A stretch of DNA of 64,000 nucleotides from Tillandsia leiboldiana (GCA_029204045.2 JAQNDB010000284.1:36960-100959), one strand, 5' to 3'; shown: positions 35,657 to 45,769, numbered from the stretch's first letter. Numbers and translations: made by a program. The notes: generated by a model from the sequence alone, not told the origin.

Positions 35657-35861
35657 CATTTCTAAAAACCCTGTGTTGCACTCTAGAACAAAACATATTG
35701 AACTTAGATATCATTTTCTTAGAGAGCTAGTTGAATCAAATACTCTTCAACTTTCATATGTTTCAACTGAAGATCAATTAGCTGACTTTTTAACAAAACC
35801 TTTGGATCAAAAACGTTTTATTCATTTGCGAAAAGCAATTGGTATGCTTTCTTTGAAATAA
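35657..35861 (+). pseudogene. pol: Cop3 pol tail after the frameshift
   Basis: This is the C-terminal end of copia RNase H/pol in a shifted frame, with HSRTKHIELRYHFLRE and QLADFLTKPLD, ending at the same TAA as Cop2. There is no independent start; the nearby ATG is incidental. Confidence 0.85.
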
Positions 35862-36200
35862 ACTTCTTTTTGAAACCTTTGCTTAAAATAGGTTTTGTAT
35901 TTGTTTTGTTCTATTCAATATCTATGTTTATACATAGGATAGTAATTGAGCATAGATCTTAATTGACTTTAATTGCATCTGTTCACACATTTAGAAATTT
36001 ATTATGCTTTTGCCATCATAATATTTCTTTGTTGCAATGATCGTTTATGTTAATTAAATCATCTTCTAAAGTGATCAAAGTCAATTTCTCTCTCAATGAT
36101 CTCTTGGTATAGTCATTATCTTATTTGACTGTTTAGTCGAGTATGAAATCGAGATCAATTTTTGGTTGAATACTTTATATCTTAAATAATTGATAGCCAA

Positions 36201-36213
36201 TTGAGGGGGAGTC
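36201..36213 (+). other. Extra polypurine tract downstream of Cop3 pol
   Basis: TTGAGGGGGAGTC is identical to 9767-9779 in Cop2. Another purine run, AAAAAGGGGGAGAGAG, lies at 39099-39114. Multiple polypurine tracts are described for Sireviruses. Confidence 0.6.
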
Positions 36214-36800
36214 AAAGATAATGTAAAATGCTCAAAAGATGTGGAAAGAGTTACATCCCAATGAGGAGTGTGAAAACTACCACCACATGGAGGAAAGAGC
36301 TACCACCTCGGTCGTCCGAGTATTGTGTGCAGCTACCACATGTATACCAAGCATGGTTGTTCAAATTTTTGATTAAGTAAAATGCATGTTGAAATACTTG
36401 ACTCTGTCAAATTTCAAGGTTGGTATAAGGTGGGATTTTAAAGAAAGATGCTCAAAGAGCCACTCTCTTCAACAGATTGTCTAGAAATATTATCTACCAT
36501 ATTTGGGATTTCAAACATCTATTGATCTTTGTATTTCATTTTCTTTACCGAATTGATTATTTGATAAAGGCATTACTCATAAGATCAAGTTAGATGTAAT
36601 TGAAGGTGTTCAACTTTAAGGGATTTAATTCTTGTAAATTTTCGTTTCATTTTTGGATATTACTGATAGATTTGGCATAATCTAATTCTTGTTGTGTGAA
36701 ACGATGCTTTTTGTTTAAAGTTGATACACCTTTGTGCTTACAATCTTTTTCTGGTTTTTCTTGAATTTCTCTGAAATTTTTCTAAAGAAAAAGTTGGGGC

Positions 36801-36972
36801 CGATCCGGATCGGGCAAGGTGATCCGGATCCCGAACGCAGGTTTTCTCCTGCGGGCTGACGATCCGGATTGGACCTGCCGATCCGGATCCCGAACGTAGT
36901 TTTTTCACTGCGGGTAGCCGATCCGGATCGCAAGCTCGGGAGGATCCGGATCGCGGCTAGGTTTTTATAAAG
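36801..36972 (+). promoter_or_regulatory. Candidate internal promoter of Cop3 (palindrome array plus TATA-like box)
   Basis: Six GATCCGGATC-type palindromes (from 36801, 36821, 36861, 36880, 36921 and 36944) are followed 12 bp later by TATAAAG (36966-36972). In the LTR the same palindromes precede the TATA box by about 60 bp. In Cop2 the equivalent of the TATA-like box reads TTTATGAAG, so it is weaker there. The role is inferred from layout. Confidence 0.45.
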
Positions 36973-37087
36973 AACAAAAGGGTTTTGATTTCTTTTACTC
37001 CAATCTTTTGTTCAAAAGTTTCCAGAGCGCTTCTCTCTAGATTTCATCCTCCTTGGAAGCTTTCTAACTCAAGTTCTTCAGTTCCAA

Positions 37088-37467
37088 GTAAGTTTTATTG
37101 ATCAAAATCTCGGTTTTTCACCGTTTTTCTCTTTTCCTCCTCAAACGTACGAAATTCTTGGATCGATTTTGTTTGTGGATGGTTTTTGATCAAATTTCTT
37201 TTGAAATAAGAACTCTGGGTTGTTTAGTTTTGATTATATGCTAGGTTTTCTCCTGATTAACGGATTTTTAGGCTTCGATTTCTAAAATTTCGGTTTTAGG
37301 GCATATAATAAGGATTTTCGAAATTCATGCAATTGATCTATTTTTAAAAGTCCTTTTGCAAAACTAATTTGATTCTTAGTCTCTCTACATGATTATGATT
37401 GTTTGGGTACAATTTTTTCAATTTTTGAAAACTAAGAATTTTTGTGTTCTTGAGTTGGTCTACTCAG
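37088..37467 (+). other. Candidate leader intron of the Cop3 env-like ORF
   Basis: GTAAGT at 37088 follows CCAA, and a TCTACTCAG acceptor ends at 37467, 29 bp before the ORF's ATG. The 380-bp interior is T-rich, as plant introns are, and matches Cop2's 384 bp. Confidence 0.4.
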
Positions 37468-37495
37468 GATTCCTTTTCTCAAGAAACCATTAGCA

Positions 37496-38950
37496 ATGGT
37501 GATCACTTGGATTGTTTTTCTACTTGCGGCTATGGTTCATACGAGAGACACCGTCAAGCCCAAGAGGGCTAAGAAGGCTAAGAAAGCGAAGAAGGCTAAA
37601 GATGATTCCGATACAGAATCTGAAACGGAATCAATTGATTGGGATGAACTGCAAGTTGAAGCAACGACTGTTCCGACTGCTTCAAAGGGAAAAGCACCTG
37701 CAGAAACATCGAAGGCTCCGCCTACTGCTGCTGAAAAAGGGAAAGCTCCAATGGAAGAAACTTCTGGGAAGACAAGAAGAAAAAGTGTTGCTCGCAAGAG
37801 AGGAAGTGCTCGAGGAATCACCATTGAGCAACCAGCTGCTGACCAAGCACCTGCACAAGACTTTGTCAGCTCGGCTAGAATAAAGGATTTTGAAAACAGA
37901 GAATGCATTGGAGAAAGGCATGTTGATGTAAAAGCCTTAACGCAACGTTCTCAGACGTTCGGGACTTTGTTTGACCAGAGAGGTCTTGCTCCCATTTGCG
38001 ATTTCCCGGAGACCACTGGGTATTGTCTTCACTCAGTGAGGATGTTCTATCAGAATGCCTGCTATCTAGTTGATCAGGAAAGCGGGCGTCGGGATTTTCA
38101 AACATTAGTCAAGAATGTCAGAATCAAAGTAACGCCTCAGCTAATTGGTGAAGTACTAGGGATGGACGCCCGAGCCGATGGCACTCATTACCTGAAGAAT
38201 CAAAACTTCAACACCTTCTCCTGGAGAGTGGTAGTTGATGGAATCTGTGTTCCAGATACTCGGTCGACAGGAAACTCCGTTTTCTCGAAAGAACTACGAC
38301 CTGAGTACCGCATCTTAAATCTTATTGTTTGTTACAATATTATTCCAAACATGAACACAAAGGTTCTTCGGTGGGAAAGAATGATATTCCTTTATCTACT
38401 TGGAAACCTCGCAGCAGCAATGGGAGCTAACTTAAACATTCCCTACATCATCTGGTCAAGGATGGCACGATATGTGGAGCAAGCTCATCCGTCAGAGAGA
38501 CTACCTTTTCCAATGATCATCATGCGCATTCTTCGCAAATTTAAAGCTGACACAAATGCGAGTTCCTATCTGCACAGTCTAGGAACGATCAATGACACGA
38601 CAATTGTAAAGTCTCTTTCGACGAAGCCAGATGAACCTTTCATACCTCTTCACCGGCAACGAGAACAACGACAACAAGCAACAACCTCTGCACCGGCAGC
38701 AGCTCCTCCAACTCAACCAGCACCTCCGGCACAAGAAGCACCACAATCAACTTCTGATGATGATGCTTCTGTTACCTCAATCTATAAAGAACAGCAAAGG
38801 CTCTCCAACGAGCAAGAACGTATATCAAATGAACTGATTGAGGTAAAGGAAGAAATAAAGAAAGTAAATAAAAATCAATCAGCAATGAACAAGCGAATAA
38901 AGAAGATTTTCCAAATCCTCAGCTGTATCAGTTCAGACGAGTCTGAATGA
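37496..38950 (+). CDS. Cop3 env-like third ORF (484 codons, function unknown)
   Basis: This is the homologue of the Cop2 ORF at 11059-12486 and occupies the Sirevirus env-like position. It has a hydrophobic N-terminus (VITWIVFLLAAMV), a KAKKAKKAKKAK basic tract at about residues 24-35, and an acidic DSDTESETESIDWD segment. A well-conserved centre covers about 120-335, including HSVRMFYQNA, IKVTPQLIGEVLGM, KELRPEYR and YIIWSRMARYVE. A Gln/Pro/Ala-rich linker and a likely coiled coil (about 430-475) follow. The basic tract could act as a nuclear-localisation signal or bind nucleic acid. The centre resembles the putative plant transposon protein domain, unconfirmed. It is the only undamaged long ORF in Cop3, although gag and pol are broken. 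Confidence 0.8.
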   Translation: MVITWIVFLLAAMVHTRDTVKPKRAKKAKKAKKAKDDSDTESETESIDWDELQVEATTVPTASKGKAPAETSKAPPTAAEKGKAPMEETSGKTRRKSVARKRGSARGITIEQPAADQAPAQDFVSSARIKDFENRECIGERHVDVKALTQRSQTFGTLFDQRGLAPICDFPETTGYCLHSVRMFYQNACYLVDQESGRRDFQTLVKNVRIKVTPQLIGEVLGMDARADGTHYLKNQNFNTFSWRVVVDGICVPDTRSTGNSVFSKELRPEYRILNLIVCYNIIPNMNTKVLRWERMIFLYLLGNLAAAMGANLNIPYIIWSRMARYVEQAHPSERLPFPMIIMRILRKFKADTNASSYLHSLGTINDTTIVKSLSTKPDEPFIPLHRQREQRQQATTSAPAAAPPTQPAPPAQEAPQSTSDDDASVTSIYKEQQRLSNEQERISNELIEVKEEIKKVNKNQSAMNKRIKKIFQILSCISSDESE

Positions 38951-39786
38951 TCCGTATCCTTCTAATTTCTGTTTATTATGCACATGTTTAAATCCTACTG
39001 TTGTGCAGGTTTTTAAGTTTTAATTTGAGTTTTTAGTTCTCGAACTTAAACTGTTAACCATTCTCTCCACTTCTGTAATTTTTGGCTTTATTTGTGACAA
39101 AAAGGGGGAGAGAGTTTAGAACAATGAGAGAGTTTAGGACAATGATTTGAATAATGAACAATGATTGTGAAAATCTTGATGATGAAGATTTTGTATACAT
39201 CAAGGTAAGTATGATCTCAACTTCAACTTTTGGTTTTTATCTTGTGATTTGTTGCATGTCTCGACTAACTATTTGCTAACTATTTGGGCATGTAATATAA
39301 CTAACAAGTTGATGTTCACTAACAAGTTTGTGACACTTGGTTTTTGATTGCATAGAAGATATGTTGGTTCTTAACTCTGATCAATTACATATCTATATAT
39401 ATATTAGTTTGTCACAAACATGTTCATGACATTTGGTTTTTACGTGCAAAGAAGATATGTTGGTGTTTTTTTAACTATGATCAGTTTACATATCTGAATA
39501 TAAATGTCATGGTAAGTATAAATGAGTTTAAACTTCATCTCTGTTTGTGGTTTTTGAATAATACAAAATTCTTGAGGTATCTAACGATTTCTTTTATCAA
39601 GAATGATTTCTTTTTGCAGAGAGTACAGATGTCTAAGTCTAGAGTCTGTTTTAGGAGTTTAACTCATGTATTGTATTTTGGATCTCCATTGTAAATTTTT
39701 GTTGTATGGTGATAGCAACAAAAATATCTTTTTGAATTTTCTTTAGTGGATCTGTGTTTTGTCACGAAATCGCCAAAGGGGGAGAT
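38951..39786 (+). other. Cop3 3' non-coding region with polypurine tracts
   Basis: There is no gene. It has the purine run at 39099-39114, repeated AGAAGATATGTTGG blocks (39355 and 39450), and the main polypurine tract AAAGGGGGAGAT directly before the 3' LTR. Confidence 0.75.
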
Positions 39787-41123
39787 TGTTACGGAATTTG
39801 AGTTGGCGTAGTTTCGTGAAAGTTTCAAGTCCTGAAGATTGAAGGTGAAGAAAGTTGGATCATTTAACTCAATCTCAAGAAAGAAGAATTCAAAAGGATC
39901 AGGTATGTTTAACTAAAGAATTTGTGTGATCCGAATACTTCTTGTAGTGTAGAAACACTTGGAAGAATCTTTCATTGCATAAAAATCAAAAACTGGACTT
40001 GGGACATGTTCAGGATCCGGATCAGGCTGTTCGATCCGGATCCCGAAGGTGGTTCGTTCATACATCGTCGCAATCCGGATCGTAGTCTCTTGATCCGGAT
40101 CCCGAACGTTGAGTTTACCATCTACCTTGAACGATCCGGATCTTGCTTCGCAATCCGGATCCCGAACGTTGATGTTTGGTGAACTGTATGAACGATCCGG
40201 ATCGTAGTCACATGATCCGGATCCCGAACCTTCGTTTTTCTGGAATTGGCTGTTTCGTTATGACGATCCGGATCTCAGTTATCACGATCCGGATCGCCGT
40301 CCGTAAAATTCCAGAAATGGCAGGTTTTTGATTCTTATCTCCTTCCTAGGGTTTCTAACCTATAAATAGACCCTATGTCTTTCTTTCTAGGGTCAATCCA
40401 CATAGCCGTCATTTTCATATATCATCTTATACGGCTATAGATCCACATATAGAGAAGAAAGGAAATCATTAGAGAATACTCTATGTTTCTTCATCTATAT
40501 TGATTAGTTTGATTCTAGGTTTTCATACTCACATCTTGAGTTGAATCAAACTAATGAATACTTAGATGGTATTTCCGATCTATCTTTGATCTAAGTATTC
40601 GGCGGATCATCACCACCCAAAAAACAACGATTACCCCAAAATCGGCGCGTGGATTCGCGTGTCCTTGTGGATTCAAGGTTCATTCGCTCTCGTGGATTCG
40701 GAGCGAGGCACGTTCGTGGATTCGAAGGGTGCTATTGGGTGAAGACCGTGGATTCGGTCGGACGTCGTGGATTCGACGTTGGACGCCGTGGATTCGGCGT
40801 TGGGCGCAGATCGTGGATTCGAGAAGCGTCTGGAGCGAGCGGAGAAGATCCTCTAGGAGCGTATGGAAAAGGTTGAGTCGTAAGTGTGTACGGTAAATCA
40901 CCTTGTACGTGTTTTAATTCTAGTGGATTTCTGCCGTGTTATCGGTCCCGTGGTTTTTTACTCCGGTGATGGAGTTTTCCACGTAAAAATCTTGCGAGTT
41001 ATTTTTATTTCCGCATTGGGTTTTTTATCGCAACGATTTTTGAGTGTTTATACGTTTACACCTATTCACCCCCCTCTAGGTGTTTCTTCCCCTATTTAGA
41101 TCCGTATTATATACGACCCAACA
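39787..41123 (+). repeat. Cop3 3' LTR, 1337 bp
   Basis: It equals the 5' LTR apart from one C/T difference that I found. It ends CCCAACA and is followed by the ATTGC target duplication. Confidence 0.93.
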
Positions 41124-41128
41124 ATTGC

Positions 41129-42340
41129 GGCTACCGCGGATAGTAGGCGGTTGACCGGATACAGATTATTTTACCCGATTTTGGATTGGGGGTTATTGCG
41201 GCTACCGCGGATAGTAGTCGGTTGACCGTATGTCGGATGAGGGACATGATTGTGATTGTGGGTTATTTCGGTGACCGCGGATATTGGGCGGTTGACCAGT
41301 CGTCGGTTGTTGGGCTTGATTGTTGATAGTGGGTATCGCGGCGACCGCGGATATTGGGCGGTCGACCAGATGGTTACTTATGCATCAGATTGGGGATCAG
41401 GGTTCTTTAGTGGAGGGTTTTTTTCCACTTGAGTATAGTTGTGACCAGTCCTGCTTTTATGATACTTGTGACAGTGATTGAGTTTTATTATCACACCGGC
41501 GCGGCTTTATATGCCCGGTGATGCTTTCCTCGTGTGGGTCGCTCCCCTCGAGTGCCACTCCAGAGCGCGCGGGGCACCAGCTAGGTGCCGGACAGGCATT
41601 GAGTTTTGCTATCACATCGGCGCGGCTTACTTGCCCGATGATGAGGGCGGCATAGATTGGGTTTATTGGGATGGTTTTGGTAACTGATGCATACTTACGA
41701 TTGTTTCAGTTTGGGACTGTACTTAGAGGCATGGCAGGTGCATTTAGAGGCATAGTAGTGGTAGTTTCCCTTTTACAGTAGTTTTATTGCTTACCACTCT
41801 TCTTCCCCTTTTTACCTCTGGTAGACCTAGTGGGTGCGTCAGGGCGTGAGGCTTTACCCACTAGGGGAGGCTACTGGTTTACTAGTAGTTCTCACCCCCA
41901 TTCTTCTTTTCCTCTTTTTCTTCTCCCTTGTTTTGCAGTGTCTTCTGCGGGTGCTGCTGGGCTTTCAGCGGCGGGTCGAGGAGAGAGGACGGCTGAGTAG
42001 ATAAATCTCGAGGCAGGATGAGCGAGTTAGCTGGACTGTTGGTGTACCCATGTTTCTCAGACGGTTGTACTTTTACTTTTGGGACTGGCTTTTGCCAGCA
42101 GGTTGTATTTATTTTGGTGAGCTGGGAGAGACAGATGTATCATTTATACATATGTACTGTATTTTATTTCCAACTTCAGTCTGAGATTTAGTAGTTTTAG
42201 TTCAGCTCTGTTTTTATTGCTCTTTATTATTATCTCTTATATCTGAGCAGGTTACTGGCGCTTCGTGTACGCGGAAAATTCCGTGTTCACGGTGGATCTG
42301 TAGACGGGCCCGGGTTCTGGTTTACACCCGGGGCGTGACA
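41129..42340 (+). repeat. LTR-D2 unit 4, right part, and true LTR 3' end
   Basis: It resumes the minisatellite at GGCTACCGCGG and reaches CTTCTCC at 41926. It then continues into CTTGTTTTGCAG and a unique 0.4-kb U5 ending GGGGCGTGACA, instead of jumping back to ACGGAGCTGG. This shows where the original LTR continued before the duplication. Confidence 0.85.
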
Positions 42341-42345
42341 CCGTC

Positions 42346-43066
42346 GAACGAGCTACTTCCGGAAGGCTTAAAGATAAAAGAGAACAAGTAAAATAGCCAA
42401 AGTGGTCGGGTTAGACGTAACCCCTCTTAGCGGCATAGTGGCCAAGCGTGAGTATGGTTGCCTAGTGTGGCTTAGCATAATAGCTTGCATGGTACTAATA
42501 GTGTAGTGATTATTATATCAGCATGCTTGTGTAAATTTTACAGGTTTCCATATTTGTGTGTATATATTTTGCTACTAATACTTCCATTGGACCAAGAGGT
42601 GTAGAGCATGTTTTCTCGGTGGGTGAACCCACTGGAAACTATTCATAGTTCTTACACCACATTTTGGTGGCCCCTTATAGGATCGGGTACAGCTGGGGAG
42701 GATCACGACAGGGGCAAGGGCCCAGCAGTATAGTAGACCTAGCGGGTCTAGTGGTTCTTTTACCCTTTTGGTTATTTTGAGTGAACTGTGTATTTTGGGT
42801 GAGGAAAAGAAAAGAAAATTATAACTATTTGTTATATGTACTAAATGTTCATTCCAGTATTATTTCAGCTTTACACGGTTGTATTATGTTAAAGTTGAAT
42901 GTTTAAATTAGTACTACATTTTACTCTGATATGCTTGTATTCTCATTGCGCTATTTGCCGTTGAGATGATTGACCGTTCCTTTCGGGTATGGAGAGGTCA
43001 TGCCCGTTTGGTGGGTCTGTTGGCGTGTCCGAACTGACCAAATTGGCGGTCTCGGGACGTGACTCA
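42346..43066 (+). repeat. Possible degenerate LTR 3' part
   Basis: There is no gene. The stretch has GTAGACCTAGCGGGT, similar to GTAGACCTAGTGGGT in the D LTRs, and ends in CTCGGGACGTGAC, similar to gypsy LTR ends here. It may be the continuation of the repeat at 18754-19336 into which LTR-D2 inserted. Confidence 0.35.
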
Positions 43067-43505
43067 TACAGGCTGTAGTCAATGCACATGATTAGTCAGA
43101 TCACAAAAATCTACTATCTACGTGTCCACGGTGCAATCCGGAGTAAGACTCAACGGTCCGGAACCACTATCACCCCAAACGACATCCAACAATAAAACTC
43201 AGCCTACCAACAGCTATAAAAATCAACTCAACCCCTCAGCATGAATGTAATGTCAACCTACACTAAACCGAATATTCACTATCCTCTAACAGAGTGAAAA
43301 ACATGTAAAAATAGTTTCCGACGTTAACGACAAATGATAAAATATCGGTAGTGTCCAGTGCAGGTTTTCAGAGCCTGCCTGTTTTTGGGCGGGCCCCGCC
43401 TCCGGGTCTTGCCCCCTACCCTTCCTGCCCCCAGCATGGGGCTGATGCACCAGTGGAAGGGGTGACACAGGCACCCTCTGGTGGCCGACGCTCAAGCTCG
43501 TCGGC
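43067..43505. other. Unclassified stretch left of the J gag-like ORF
   Basis: It is probably degenerate interior of element J or an older repeat. A reverse-strand Pro/Gly-rich open frame (43286-43555) overlaps the end of the gag-like ORF in another frame. I recognise no domain. Confidence 0.35.
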
Positions 43506-43835
43506 CTATCCTGAGCTGGGATAGGAGCCATTTGTGACTGCCCTGCCCCCGGCATAAGCCATTGTGGGGGGCGTAACTTGCAGCGCCTCTACCACCGACA
43601 AAACTGACTGTGTCGGTAGCAGTGGTGGTGGGGCTGCTAGAGCTCCCTGTAGCTCTTCTGGGGCTAGGAACTGCTCGAATCGAGCGAGGCTTTCATCCGT
43701 AGCTGGGGCATTGGCATCCCAGGCTCGGATCTTGTTTTCTAGGGACCTCATCATTTGGGCTAATTGCCCATATATCTCGGACAGGGATGGCTCTGGTTGT
43801 GCCGACTCCCCGTATAGCTCCGGGAGCTGTGACAT
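43506..43835 (-). pseudogene. J: gag-like N-terminal fragment
   Basis: The minus-strand frame begins MSQLPELYG at 43835, about 35 bp after a primer-binding-like site, and is open for 109 codons to 43506. It is acidic, with repeated ELYG/EIYG words and an Ala/Pro-rich end. Position suggests the start of a gag gene, but I recognise no capsid motif or zinc knuckle. It is either truncated or frameshifted. Confidence 0.35.
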
Positions 43836-43870
43836 GCTTGCAGTAGGATTTAGGTAATAAATACCTGAGA

Positions 43871-43888
43871 GTCCCACCGGGCGTGCCA
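43871..43888 (-). other. J primer-binding-like site
   Basis: The minus strand reads TGGCACGCCCGGTGGGAC, shortly after an LTR-like end (CCCCAACA at 43897). The leading TGG suits a tRNA 3' end and differs from the tRNA-Met type elsewhere in the window, suggesting another gypsy lineage (Tat-like). The tRNA was not identified. Confidence 0.45.
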
Positions 43889-43896
43889 AGAAGCTT

Positions 43897-44258
43897 GTTG
43901 GGGCCAAAATATGGCTTACGCACTATTGGCCCCTGCTAAGTGACCCTCCAGAGGTGTCGAAGTTCGCCGCGTGTCAACAATCAAGCGATCGGGCTAAGGA
44001 GGGATCCGCTCGGCCGGGTTCTCCTCAGGTAACTCCTCGCAACCGCAACGACCGGTGACTGCCGATACAGGTTTGCGGAGGTAGAGAGGGATCGCTGGTT
44101 TCGACTTAGATGAGTCGAACCGGTTGTAAATAAATGTACGGCTGATGAGTAGATTGTAACTTTAAAGAACAAAAATCACCAATAGAGACACGGTTGATTG
44201 GCCGGTTTACACTCTAAAGAAAAAAAAGCAAATAAAGACACGGCTGAGCCGGTTTACA
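43897..44258 (-). repeat. J: candidate short LTR (about 362 bp)
   Basis: The minus strand starts TGTAAACCGGC at 44258 and ends CCCCAACA at 43897, followed by the primer-binding-like site. A second TGTAAACCGGC lies about 46 bp inside, so the start could be there. No second LTR is found in the window. Confidence 0.4.
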
Positions 44259-45109
44259 CTCGAATCGGGTTTCTGACTTCGAATTGCCAGTGTACCCGAT
44301 TTTGAATAGGGTTACCCACCTCTACCAGAAGGTCATCTTGAGTACGTGACTCCTCTACGAATTCCTGTAAAACATCCGGACCTACCCAAGGTCCACAAAT
44401 AGCAAATTCCTAATTTTACGTTAGCCGGCAATTTAGTGGTCCCAACCACTGTGACAAAGTTTCCTTTGTTCCAATTTTACCGGAACCACCTCCCGACTTT
44501 CGAATAGTCGCACCGATCACTGTACCCATCATAATTATGTCCCGAACGACTATACCATCGTTCGGATAGGGACGAACTGTCCACCAAGTCTCTTACCGCA
44601 ACATTCATTCATCCGGAGGTCAAACCACATATTATAACACCCAAAACATTCCCCGTTACAAGAAATCATGCAAAATATTGAATTATGCAACAAAGGGGTT
44701 CTAAAGGCGTACCGACCTCAATCGGAGATAATCGACCGTGCTCGCAACCCTCCTAAGCCTTCAAAACCTTATCTGGACCTATCCAGAGTCCAAAATAAAA
44801 TAATTAATAATTTTATCCCAACCGGCAATTCAGTGGCCCCGACCACTGTGCCAAAAATCCCTTCTGATCCAAATTACCGGAACTACCTCTGATGTCCAAA
44901 CCGTCGCACCGATCGCTTTGCCGATAAAAAATATGCCCCGAACGACTCCACCGTTGTTCGGATGTGGACAAACAGTCCACCGGATCATTTACCGCGACAA
45001 CGATCATCCGGAGGGTAAAAGCACACTAAAAATACCCCTAACACTAACCGATAGGAAAAACCGTGTAAAAACACAGAACTATGGGAAAAAGGGAATTTAC
45101 AGGTGTACC
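44259..45109 (-). repeat. LTR-K, left part, with a 396-bp direct duplication
   Basis: Read on the minus strand it matches LTR-H around CAGTGGTCGGGACCACTGA and GCTTAGGAGGGT, so it belongs to the E/G/H clade. Two diverged copies at a period of about 396 bp (about 44345-44741 and 44742-45109) each carry the CAGTGG...CCACTG hairpin. Element E interrupts it after GTACC. Confidence 0.55.
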
Positions 45110-45769
45110 TGTAATACCCGCCCTCTTATTTTGTATTTTTTTAAATTGTTTTTCTTACTGTTTAGGGGTCCGGCGGGGGTTAAATAGTTTGTTTATTTCT
45201 GGGCAGACCGTCGGGGCTCGCGGGTATTTTTAGGTGCTAGAGCTCGCGAAACGGGGAACGGTGGCGCGATCGGATTCAAATTCCGTCTCCGAGATCTCCC
45301 GGAATTTAATTTTGAAGTTTGCGATCGGTTTGGACGCGCCAGATTTTGTGCTGGCGACCTGCACGTCTTTCGAGGTAACCTGGACCTTTTGTTGGAATTC
45401 GATTGGGTTAAGTTGTGATCCGGGGGACTTGGATTTTAATTGTCCGCCGATCTGGGTTCCTCCATTGCTAGGGCAGACGCGGGCGCGATAAGAAAGAGGA
45501 AAAAGGAACCCAACCCATTTTCTCTCTCGCTTCAAGACATCGGCGCAGAGTTCCAGGCGATGAGGCGGGGAGAGGAAAATGGGATTTTTTCTCGTTTTGC
45601 GGGATCGATCGGGAAACGGCAGGACGATCCTCTCCTTCATTTTCCTCCAGCGGATCGCAGGTGAGCGTCTTCGTTTTGTGTAGAGTTCTTGTTTTGCGCA
45701 GTCGGGGGGTTCGTCTCGTTGCGGGGGAAAGCGCCGCCGCCGCTGCAGTTTTTGGGGCCGCCGCGGGGG

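Larger units (their letters stand above)
35862..37495 (+). other. Cop3 spacer between pol and the env-like ORF
   Basis: This 1.6-kb stretch is non-coding and conserved with Cop2 9427-11058. It holds an extra polypurine tract (36201-36213), a palindrome array (36801-36953), a TATA-like TATAAAG (36966-36972) and a candidate intron (37088-37467). This set looks like a promoter and leader for the downstream ORF. Confidence 0.75.
29933..41123 (+). mobile_element. Cop3: complete Sirevirus-like Ty1/copia retrotransposon, 11,191 bp
   Basis: Two 1337-bp LTRs (TGTTACGG...CCCAACA) flank a primer-binding site, gag, a damaged pol, a palindrome-bearing spacer, an env-like ORF and polypurine tracts. ATTGC precedes (29928-29932) and follows (41124-41128) the element. 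I found one difference between the LTRs (near 31151/41005), so it inserted recently. The layout and the third ORF match Sireviruses. Confidence 0.93.
19342..42340 (+). mobile_element. LTR-D2: expanded solo gypsy LTR with four internal 2.7-kb tandem units
   Basis: It starts TGTGATGACC and ends CCCGGGGCGTGACA, and is flanked on both sides by CCGTC (19337-19341 and 42341-42345), a 5-bp target duplication. No primer-binding site or coding interior lies between, so it is one LTR. Its 23-kb length comes from three extra copies of a 2.71-kb internal segment and from the 11.2-kb Cop3 insertion. Without both, it would be about 3.6 kb. All open frames in it recur once per unit and look non-coding. Confidence 0.82.

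Noticed and set aside
19847..41926. CRISPR-like or rRNA-spacer-like tandem array
   Set aside because: Units are 2.7 kb, contain LTR promoter and U5 blocks, and lie between LTR ends with a target duplication. There are no short repeats with unique spacers and no rRNA sequence.
43564..43857. Plus-strand 97-codon frame opposite the J gag-like ORF
   Set aside because: The minus-strand frame is better placed after a primer-binding-like site. The plus frame is Ser/Cys-rich and looks like its shadow.
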